DNA of 64,000 nucleotides from an uncultured Bacteroidales bacterium (GTDB lineage: Bacteria > Bacteroidota > Bacteroidia > Bacteroidales > ML635J-15): NCBI GenBank assembly GCA_937899245.1, contig CALDKB010000047.1:124001-188000 (forward strand), given 5' to 3'. Shown in pieces: positions 8,048 through 14,529 of the stretch; the first letter of the stretch is position 1, and the number at the start of each line of letters is the position of its first letter. The notes below the pieces were generated by a model that was given only the letters and a program-made list of their open reading frames with translations, was not told where the DNA came from and did not search any database. The translations under genes and the position numbers were made by a program.

Positions 8048-8680
8048 TTATTTTTTCCAAGTTTCGGGACTAACTCTCCATTCTTTCAGAACGCTGATGT
8101 CGTTTTCTGTGATATATCCTATTTCCTTTGCATGTTCGATAAGGATGTTGTAGTTGCTCAATGTAACAAGCTTAACGTTAGCGTTTTTAAAGGCGTCAAC
8201 CGACTTCTGGAAACCATATGTGAAAATAGCAGCCATTCCGACAACTTCGCATCCTGCTTCGCGAATTGCTTCAACAGCTTTTAGACTGCTACCACCTGTA
8301 GAGATAAGGTCTTCGATAACAAGCACTTTGCTTCCTTTTGGAAGTTCACCTTCGATAAGGTTGCCCAGTCCGTGGTCCTTTGCCTGCGAGCGAACATAAA
8401 CGAAAGGCTTGCGCAGTTTGTCTGACACTAGTGCGCCTTGTGCGATTGCTCCTGTAGCAACGCCGGCGATATAGTCGTATTCGCCAAAATTTGCCTTGAT
8501 AACTTCGATGAACGAGTCGCGGATATAGTCGCGTACATCAGGGTACGACAAGGTTTTACGGTTGTCACAATAAATTGGTGAGTTCCATCCCGAAGCCCAA
8601 ACAAAATGATTTGTAGGTTCAAGCTTTATTGCTTTTATTTGCAAAAGTTTTTCGGCTACTTGTTTAGCTATTAATTCCAT
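8048..8680 (-). CDS. pyrE: orotate phosphoribosyltransferase
   Basis: Transfers phosphoribose from PRPP to orotate in UMP synthesis. 210 residues from ATG 8680. The PRPP motif VLVIEDLISTGGSS and the GVATGAIAQGALVSDKL, FVYVRSQAKDHG segments are diagnostic. A longer frame exists from TTG 8755, but the TACCTTTG promoter box at 8760-8767 would put the transcription start at about that TTG, and pyrE proteins begin near MELIAKQ, so 8680 is the better start. The divergent Nudix gene starts only nine bases away, so each gene's promoter must lie inside the other's coding sequence. Confidence 0.95.
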   Translation of the reverse strand: MELIAKQVAEKLLQIKAIKLEPTNHFVWASGWNSPIYCDNRKTLSYPDVRDYIRDSFIEVIKANFGEYDYIAGVATGAIAQGALVSDKLRKPFVYVRSQAKDHGLGNLIEGELPKGSKVLVIEDLISTGGSSLKAVEAIREAGCEVVGMAAIFTYGFQKSVDAFKNANVKLVTLSNYNILIEHAKEIGYITENDISVLKEWRVSPETWKK

Positions 8681-8689
8681 ATTGAGTTT

Positions 8690-9286
8690 ATGATTAAAAT
8701 ATTCTACAATAACAGGATTTTGCTTTTCAACGAAAGGCATACTCCAGAACTTCAATCTGCAAAGGTATTACATTTGGACGACAAAACCGAATCTGCCGTG
8801 AAACTTTTTTTAACAGGCGAAAACGGTGATAATCTTGAAATTTGTGATGCGTCAGACGATGAATCTTTAGCTGTAATGGGCAGATGCACAAGAATAGTTT
8901 CTGCGGGTGGTGGATTGGTTTCCGACGGTTGTGGTCGGAAATTGTTTATAAATAGGTTCGGCCGTTGGGATTTGCCGAAAGGCTGGCAGGAGCGAGGCGA
9001 AACTATTGAGCAGTGCGCTGTGCGCGAGGTGTGCGAGGAGTGTGGAATGTCGCAGGCCGACCTTGTGAACGAGGGATTTCTGACAAATACATATCACATT
9101 TATCCTTTGGATGGCGGTTTTGCTCTGAAGGCTACAAGCTGGTTTAGGATGCGATATGTCGGAAATGGAAAATTGAAGCCACAGACCGAAGAGGATATTG
9201 TTGAAATTAGGTGGTTCGATTTGAAAAACATTGATGAGGTAATGAAAAATACATATGAAAATATAAAGCTGGTAATCAAGGCGTAA
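8690..9286 (+). CDS. Nudix hydrolase
   Basis: 198 residues. A complete Nudix box (G-x5-E-x7-REVxEExG) runs from G98 to M120, with WDLPKG just before it. Such enzymes hydrolyse nucleoside diphosphates linked to another moiety; the substrate cannot be read from the sequence. The ~65-residue N-terminal part before the Nudix fold is mostly strand-like and lacks a recognised motif, so this is longer than a minimal Nudix domain. Divergent from pyrE with a nine-base gap between start codons; the pyrE promoter box lies within this gene's codons 24-26. Confidence 0.85.
   Translation: MIKIFYNNRILLFNERHTPELQSAKVLHLDDKTESAVKLFLTGENGDNLEICDASDDESLAVMGRCTRIVSAGGGLVSDGCGRKLFINRFGRWDLPKGWQERGETIEQCAVREVCEECGMSQADLVNEGFLTNTYHIYPLDGGFALKATSWFRMRYVGNGKLKPQTEEDIVEIRWFDLKNIDEVMKNTYENIKLVIKA
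8760..8767 (-). promoter_or_regulatory. -7 box TACCTTTG for pyrE, inside the Nudix gene
   Basis: Exact TAnnTTTG match on the minus strand, about 80 bases upstream of the pyrE ATG. It gives pyrE a leader of roughly 75 nt that is antisense to the start of the Nudix mRNA. Confidence 0.55.
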
Positions 9287-9411
9287 TGTGTTTTGGTCGC
9301 TTGGGTGCTGGCAAAGCAAATAGTTGTAGCTATAAAAAACATAAAAGGACATGGCAGTTGCCATATTCTTCAAATAATGTTTTAAGTTAGTGTTGTATTA
9401 CGCATTTTTTA

Positions 9412-9419
9412 TAATTTTG
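9412..9419 (+). promoter_or_regulatory. -7 box TAATTTTG
   Basis: TAnnTTTG match 27 bases upstream of the FN3-like lipoprotein ATG, with a TTG (9393-9395) 16 bases further up as a candidate -33 element. Confidence 0.6.
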
Positions 9420-9445
9420 TACCGATAATTTAAATTGATAATATT

Positions 9446-10426
9446 ATGAAAAGGCATTGCTCGTTTTTATTGATGGTCGCATTGGCGTCGATAGTTTTGT
9501 TGTCAGGATGTGACAAGTTCCTGAAGATTGTTTCTGTTCGTACTTTGGATTTTTCTAATGTTACGGCAACTACTGCGGTACTTAAAGGACAAGTTGTAAG
9601 TGATGGCGGTGGCGCAATTACAGAAAGAGGATTTTTTTACAGTACATCAAAGAGCTTGAGGGATGCTCAGGAAGTTGCTTGTGGTGCAGGAGGTAAAGGA
9701 GATTTCGAATGCACAATTAAGAACTTGCAGCCGAATACAACATATTATTATCAGGCATACGCAAAGGGTGATAATGATTTGGACGTCGGAGACGTTTTGG
9801 AATTCACTACTTACGAATTAAACTTGACAGTTGAAACTTTGCAACCGGAGATTTTTTCTGCCGACAGTATAATATTAAAGGGCAAATTTGTTAATCGTGA
9901 AGATCTGCAAATAGTAAGGGTTGGTTTTGAATATAGCAAGAATGGCGATTATTCTGGTTCGACAGTTGTTTGTGCTGACATTGCCGACGAGTTCTCTGCC
10001 GTTGTATGCTTGTTGCCTAACACTAATTATTATTATAGAGCTTTTGTTGATACCGAGGATGCAACAATAGTTGTTGTCGGAGAAAGTGTAGTGTTTTCAA
10101 CAGGAGAGGAAACCGCACCGGAAGTAACAACACTTGAAGCCGACCAGATTACAGCAACGTCAGCTCACATGAACGCAAGCATTTCGACAAGTTTTACCGG
10201 CGACATAAATTCTAAGGGATTCTACTGGAGCACTTCTGCCGACTTTGTGTCAAAGGAAACATTATGGAGCGGAGCAGGAATGGGTAACGGCTCGTTTACT
10301 GGATATCTCGAAAACTTGAATCCTGCAACAACTTATTACTACAAGGCATTTGTAACTTACCAGAGTACCGACAGCCAGGTTGAGGTGCTAGGAGAAGTAA
10401 AGAGTTTCACTACTTTGGAAGAATAG
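9446..10426 (+). CDS. lipoprotein with three fibronectin-III-like repeats
   Basis: 326 residues with a lipoprotein signal ending LLSGC (lipidated Cys about residue 22). The mature part has three repeats of about 95 residues, each starting with T-ATSAxLxG-type strands and ending in NLxPxTxYYYxAF followed by a short strand (about residues 37-130, 131-224 and 225-324). The triple-tyrosine NTTYYYQAY, NTNYYYRAF and ATTYYYKAF marks line up. This is the FN3-like architecture common in Bacteroidota surface lipoproteins that bind glycans or proteins; the partner is unknown. It has its own promoter box and its own terminator, so it is monocistronic. Confidence 0.8.
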   Translation: MKRHCSFLLMVALASIVLLSGCDKFLKIVSVRTLDFSNVTATTAVLKGQVVSDGGGAITERGFFYSTSKSLRDAQEVACGAGGKGDFECTIKNLQPNTTYYYQAYAKGDNDLDVGDVLEFTTYELNLTVETLQPEIFSADSIILKGKFVNREDLQIVRVGFEYSKNGDYSGSTVVCADIADEFSAVVCLLPNTNYYYRAFVDTEDATIVVVGESVVFSTGEETAPEVTTLEADQITATSAHMNASISTSFTGDINSKGFYWSTSADFVSKETLWSGAGMGNGSFTGYLENLNPATTYYYKAFVTYQSTDSQVEVLGEVKSFTTLEE

Positions 10427-10445
10427 TAGATACAATCAGATAATA

Positions 10446-10480
10446 AATCGGTGGGAAAAAGCTCCTGCCGATTTTTTTTT
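10446..10480 (+). terminator. rho-independent terminator
   Basis: AATCGG...CCGATT stem with inner GG/CC pairs and a loop, followed by eight or more T residues; it lies 20 bases after the stop of the FN3-like lipoprotein gene. Confidence 0.85.
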
Positions 10481-10493
10481 ATTCTTTTTTGAC

Positions 10494-10501
10494 TAAATTT
10501 G
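10494..10501 (+). promoter_or_regulatory. -7 box TAAATTTG for rpiB
   Basis: TAnnTTTG match 20 bases before the rpiB ATG, directly after the preceding terminator. It would drive rpiB, the channel gene and the esterase. Confidence 0.6.
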
Positions 10502-10520
10502 CAACCTAAATTTTAATGAA

Positions 10521-10952
10521 ATGAAGTGTATAGGTTTTGCTTGCGATCATGCAGGTTTTGAGTTGAAAAACTTTTTGATGGAATACTTGAGACAGAAAGG
10601 TTTTGAGATTAGGGATTTTGGTACAAATTCTACCGATAGCTGCGATTATCCTGATTATGCACATCCATTGGCTAGTGCAGTGGAAAATGGCGAATGCATA
10701 GGTTTTGCAATCTGTGGGACCGGCAATGGGATAAGTATGACAGCAAACAAGCATCAGGGTGTACGTTGTGCATTGTGCTGGGATGTTGAAATCGCCGCTT
10801 TGGCTCGTCAGCATAACAACGCAAACATCTGCGGTATGCCAGCTCGCTTTATTTCCAAGGAATTGGCTGTGGAAATCGTGGAGACTTTCCTAAAAACCGA
10901 ATTTGAAGGCGGACGCCATGAGCGCCGCATCAATAAAATTCCATTGAAATAG
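10521..10952 (+). CDS. rpiB: ribose 5-phosphate isomerase B
   Basis: Interconverts ribose-5-phosphate and ribulose-5-phosphate (pentose phosphate pathway). 143 residues, usual RpiB length. Catalytic C65 in AICGTGNGISM, D9-H10 in FACDHAG and the NNANICGMPAR segment are all present, distinguishing RpiB from the unrelated RpiA. The stop is followed within three bases by the ATG of the channel gene, so they share a transcript starting at the promoter box just upstream. Confidence 0.95.
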   Translation: MKCIGFACDHAGFELKNFLMEYLRQKGFEIRDFGTNSTDSCDYPDYAHPLASAVENGECIGFAICGTGNGISMTANKHQGVRCALCWDVEIAALARQHNNANICGMPARFISKELAVEIVETFLKTEFEGGRHERRINKIPLK

Positions 10953-10955
10953 TTG

Positions 10956-11942
10956 ATGGAACAACAGGACAGTAAACATAAAAAGAATTTTTTTGCTCGC
11001 CAGAAGGATAAATTCTTGGTTAAGTACTGGCATAACCAGCAACTTAAGGAGAAACTGTATTATGTAATCTTTGATTCTGATACTCCGGCAGGAAAACGCT
11101 TCGATATTGTGCTGATGATAATGATTGTCGCCAGTATCGTGGTGATGATGATTGAAAGTTCCGGGATTCCGCACGGATTCAAGGTAACTTTTATGGTATT
11201 GGAGTACCTGTTCACAGCATTCTTTACTTTTGAGTATCTGGCGCGAATTTATTGCTCTCCCAGACCACGCAAATATATCTTTAGCTTTTTCGGGATAATT
11301 GATTTGTTGTCCACGTTGCCTGTATATTTGAGCATTTTCTTTGGAGGCGCTCGCTATTTGCTTGCAATCAGGGCATTCCGTCTTATAAGAGTTTTCCGCG
11401 TGTTCAAGTTGTTCTCTTTTCTGGAGGAGGGACACACGCTTTTGTTGGCATTACGAGATAGTTTGCGGAAAATTATTGTTTTCTTCCTTTTTGTTGTTGT
11501 TCTTGTCGTATGCATCGGCACGTTAATGTTCATGATTGAGGGAACTCAGGAAAATTCCAGTTTCAGCAATATATTTACTAGCATTTATTGGGCGATAGTA
11601 ACAATGACTACAGTCGGTTATGGCGATATAACACCGACAACCGGTGTGGGCAGGTTCCTTTCTGCGTTGGTGATGTTGCTGGGTTATACAATAATTGCTG
11701 TGCCAACTGGTATTGTTTCGGCGTCAATGGCGAAGAGCTACCGGAAGCATCAGCGCGAGGAGTTTCGTATTTGTCCAAATTGCCGTTGCAGCGAATACGA
11801 CTCGGAAGCAAAATATTGCAAGAACTGTGGATGTGAACTTGGAAACGACTGGCGACTGGAACATCCGGGCGAAAGGACTATCCGCGATGACGGAACTCCG
11901 GTAAACGAGGAGTCCGAAGTAAGTACAACAGATAAAGAATAG
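10956..11942 (+). CDS. voltage-gated-type potassium channel with C-terminal zinc ribbon
   Basis: 328 residues from ATG 10956. An S1-S6 arrangement is visible: hydrophobic segments from about residue 50, an S4 with regularly spaced arginines (RAFRLIRVFRVFKLF, about residues 130-145), and the selectivity filter TVGYGD at about 219-224 between two hydrophobic segments. The C-terminal cytoplasmic part ends in a four-cysteine zinc ribbon (CPNCRC then CKNCGCEL, about residues 270-292) and an acidic tail. K+ selectivity follows from GYGD; gating by voltage is inferred from S4. The zinc ribbon may be an assembly or ligand module. It follows rpiB by three bases and precedes the esterase by two. Confidence 0.88.
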   Translation: MEQQDSKHKKNFFARQKDKFLVKYWHNQQLKEKLYYVIFDSDTPAGKRFDIVLMIMIVASIVVMMIESSGIPHGFKVTFMVLEYLFTAFFTFEYLARIYCSPRPRKYIFSFFGIIDLLSTLPVYLSIFFGGARYLLAIRAFRLIRVFRVFKLFSFLEEGHTLLLALRDSLRKIIVFFLFVVVLVVCIGTLMFMIEGTQENSSFSNIFTSIYWAIVTMTTVGYGDITPTTGVGRFLSALVMLLGYTIIAVPTGIVSASMAKSYRKHQREEFRICPNCRCSEYDSEAKYCKNCGCELGNDWRLEHPGERTIRDDGTPVNEESEVSTTDKE

Positions 11943-11944
11943 TA

Positions 11945-12529
11945 ATGAAATCTATATTATATATACACGGATTTAATTCGGCCGGGAATGCGATGAAGGC
12001 CAAGAAATTTATACAATATTTTCCTGATTATAAGATTGTTGCGCCTACGCTTGACTATTATAATGAGTCGCCAGACAATTTGATATCACAACTGAAGCAT
12101 GAAGTGGAAACGCATGATATCGAGATGATTGTCGGGACGAGTCTTGGCGGCATGATGACTATGTATATGTCGGCATTGTGTGGATTGAAGGCGTTGGCTA
12201 TAAATCCGGCGTCGCGGCCAAATGAGGCATTGCGCCAATTTGTTGGCGTGAAGCTTGTAAACTATGCAACAGGAGAGTCTCATGTCCTTGAGCAGAGGGC
12301 CTTTGATGCATATCAGGAGTTTGTTACTGGAATGTTTGTGAAAATGCCTTTTGATTCATCAAAGTTGACTTTTGCCTTGGCAAAGGACGATGAACTTCTA
12401 GGCAGTTACGATTCGTTAAAGGAGCAGTTCAAGGGATTTACAATTCACGAATTTGATGGTGTTACGCATCGCTTTGTGAAGTTCGAGTATCTTGTCCCGA
12501 TTATTAAGGATATTCTTGAGAGAAAGTAG
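11945..12529 (+). CDS. YqiA-family alpha/beta-hydrolase (esterase)
   Basis: 194 residues. HGFNSAG oxyanion-hole motif at residues 8-14, nucleophile S66 in GTSLGG and a candidate catalytic His in GVTHRF near residue 175, with an Asp in KDDELLG, form a serine-hydrolase triad typical of the UPF0227/YqiA family. No signal peptide, so cytoplasmic. The physiological ester is not predictable. It is the last gene of the rpiB run and converges on the HAD phosphatase gene with seven bases between stops; I see no hairpin in that gap. Confidence 0.82.
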   Translation: MKSILYIHGFNSAGNAMKAKKFIQYFPDYKIVAPTLDYYNESPDNLISQLKHEVETHDIEMIVGTSLGGMMTMYMSALCGLKALAINPASRPNEALRQFVGVKLVNYATGESHVLEQRAFDAYQEFVTGMFVKMPFDSSKLTFALAKDDELLGSYDSLKEQFKGFTIHEFDGVTHRFVKFEYLVPIIKDILERK

Positions 12530-12536
12530 TTGCCGG

Positions 12537-12986
12537 TTATTTAGATCTCTGCCACCATTTTTTCTTAGGCATTTCTTCTTCAGTTTCTTCTTCTTCAAAA
12601 TCATCTTCTTCGCCGTTTGAAACTAATGTTTCGGGGATGAGCAGCTCGCGTATTTTGTCCCAACCGACAAAGCCGCCAATATTTCTGTCGTCGATATAGT
12701 AGTCGGCAACAATTTTACGGCTCATGTATTTGGGGTTGAAGACTTCGTCTGGATGTTCGTTGTTTACTGCATAGAAATTCAGTCCGTGCTGGTGGCAGAA
12801 TTCGATGGCCTCGTCGAGCAATTGTCCATCACGTACGGTCCAAAGTATTAGTGTATAACCGTTTTTTTTCAGGTCTTTCAGCGTCTCGAAGGCTCCGTCT
12901 ATTTCAGTTCCGATCTCGGGATAGCGATGTGTTACGATTGTTCCGTCAAAGTCAACGGCTAATACTGGTTTGCTGTCGTTTTCCAT
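12537..12986 (-). CDS. HAD-like hydrolase / phosphatase
   Basis: 149 residues. HAD motif I is AVDFDGTI (nucleophile D12, acid D14), motif II-like TLILWTVRDG, and DYYIDDRNIGG is the acidic motif IV; there is no large cap domain, so this is a small C0-type HAD as found in Bacteroidota. The last ~25 residues are Glu-rich then Lys/Trp, a low-complexity tail outside the fold. Substrate unknown. It is the final gene of the long minus-strand run from the Wza-like gene and starts three bases after the lipocalin-like gene ends. Confidence 0.8.
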   Translation of the reverse strand: MENDSKPVLAVDFDGTIVTHRYPEIGTEIDGAFETLKDLKKNGYTLILWTVRDGQLLDEAIEFCHQHGLNFYAVNNEHPDEVFNPKYMSRKIVADYYIDDRNIGGFVGWDKIRELLIPETLVSNGEEDDFEEEETEEEMPKKKWWQRSK

Positions 12987-12988
12987 TG

Positions 12989-13435
12989 TTATTCCTCCGG
13001 CTTTATCATGAATATTTTTCCGTTCGCACCACCACTATTGTTACCTAATGGTTCTACAGTCATCGTGTGCTTGTCGATTTTTATTATTTTATTTCTTATT
13101 GTCTTGTCTGGAAGCACTAGGGTAAGAGTATCGCCCGATTCGGAGAGCTCCCATCTGCCTTCTGAAGTTTTGTTTACTGTATTGCTAATGTATTTGCCGT
13201 CTTCTCCAAAAAAATAGAAGGTATGTTTTTTGTTTTCCTGCAGCTTTTCCATCAGTCTGCTTACAATGGCTTCAGGAAGCATCTCGGTATTTATTGACAT
13301 CGAATCAAGGTTCCATGTGCCTTCAATTAGCTTTGCTGTTTCCGTATGGTTGCTTTGTGCGAATGCCACCGTCGCAAGCATTAATGTAGGGAGCAAAGTA
13401 GTTGCTGCAAGCCAGATTTTTCTAAAGCAAACCAT
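12989..13435 (-). CDS. secreted lipocalin-like protein, function unknown
   Basis: 148 residues with a signal peptide (hydrophobic stretch ending ATVAFAQ). The mature part starts with LIEGTWNLDSM and has regular short strands (HTFYFFGEDGKYI, GRWELSESGDTLTLV, TMTVEPL), the pattern of small lipocalin-like domains common in Bacteroidota. No catalytic motif. It is sandwiched between recF (gap eight bases) and the HAD gene (gap two bases). Confidence 0.65.
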   Translation of the reverse strand: MVCFRKIWLAATTLLPTLMLATVAFAQSNHTETAKLIEGTWNLDSMSINTEMLPEAIVSRLMEKLQENKKHTFYFFGEDGKYISNTVNKTSEGRWELSESGDTLTLVLPDKTIRNKIIKIDKHTMTVEPLGNNSGGANGKIFMIKPEE

Positions 13436-13443
13436 TCCTTAAA

Positions 13444-14526
13444 TTATTTTATTTGGTGCAATGTGTGTTCTATATTCATTTCAGCGAGCATATTCGGCAT
13501 TCGGTCGTAGCTTGTGTCTGTTATGAATATCTGGCCGAACTCATCGCTGGAAACTAATTGAGATATTACCTTTACCCGTTTAGGGTCAAGTTTGTCGAAG
13601 ATGTCATCGAGGAGAAGGATTGGCTTTTGTCCAACTTTTTTCCTGATGTAGTCGAACTGGGCGAACTTCAAGCTGATTAAATATGTTTTTTGTTGCCCTT
13701 GTGATCCGCATTGCCTAATGCTTTCGTCGCCAAGTTGGAATAAAATGTCGTCACGGTGTATTCCTCCTGTTGTGTGTCCCGATTCGCGGTCGCGATTATG
13801 ATTTGAGACAAGGAGGCTTTCGAAAGACATTTCGTTAAGTTTTGATTCGTATTTGAGTTTTACTTCTTCGCGTCCGCCGGAAATTTCGGTATAATACTTC
13901 TGGAAAATCGGGATTATGTCGAGGATAAATTCTTTACGTTTTTGATGTATTTGTGTGCCATAGTCGGCAAGTTGCATATCCCATATTTCAAATTCTGCAT
14001 CCGGAATAGGCCGTTCATGTAGATTTTTGTACAGCAGTGAACTTCGGTGCTCGAGAGCACGCTTGTACATGGAAAGATTCTTTAGGTATATGCTGTCGAA
14101 TTGAGAAATTATTGCATCAATGAATTTTCGGCGGTTGTCGCTGTCAAAAATAAGAATATTGTCGGATGGAGAAGAAAAAACAATAGGTAAAAGCCCAATG
14201 TGGTCGACAAGCCGTTGATATTCAGCTCCGTTGCGTCTGAATGATTTGTGCCGTTCGTCCTTGTGCAGTCCGCAATAAATTTTTTCGGACTTTCCATCAA
14301 CATCGTATTCGCCTTGTAAAACAAAGAAGTCTTCGCCGTGTCTTATGCACTGTCGATCCTGCTGGGTAAAGTAGCTCTTGCACATCGAAAGGTGGTATAT
14401 TGCGTCAAGAATGTTGGTTTTTCCGACTCCGTTATCGCCTATAATGCAGTTGATGTTGCTGCAGAATTGCAATTCCTGTTCCTCGATGCTCTTGAAATTT
14501 ACTATTGATATGTCCTTTAAGTGCAT
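13444..14526 (-). CDS. recF: DNA replication and repair protein RecF
   Basis: SMC/ABC-type ATPase that loads RecA on gapped DNA with RecO and RecR. 360 residues, full length. Walker A GDNGVGKT at residues 30-37, the RecF signature region ESGHTTGGIHRDD, and the Walker B/D-loop PILLLDDIFDKLD near residue 305. In many bacteria recF sits by dnaN and gyrB; here it follows uvrA by three bases, so two DNA-repair ATPases are together at the end of an envelope operon. Confidence 0.95.
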   Translation of the reverse strand: MHLKDISIVNFKSIEEQELQFCSNINCIIGDNGVGKTNILDAIYHLSMCKSYFTQQDRQCIRHGEDFFVLQGEYDVDGKSEKIYCGLHKDERHKSFRRNGAEYQRLVDHIGLLPIVFSSPSDNILIFDSDNRRKFIDAIISQFDSIYLKNLSMYKRALEHRSSLLYKNLHERPIPDAEFEIWDMQLADYGTQIHQKRKEFILDIIPIFQKYYTEISGGREEVKLKYESKLNEMSFESLLVSNHNRDRESGHTTGGIHRDDILFQLGDESIRQCGSQGQQKTYLISLKFAQFDYIRKKVGQKPILLLDDIFDKLDPKRVKVISQLVSSDEFGQIFITDTSYDRMPNMLAEMNIEHTLHQIK

Positions 14527-14529
14527 AAG

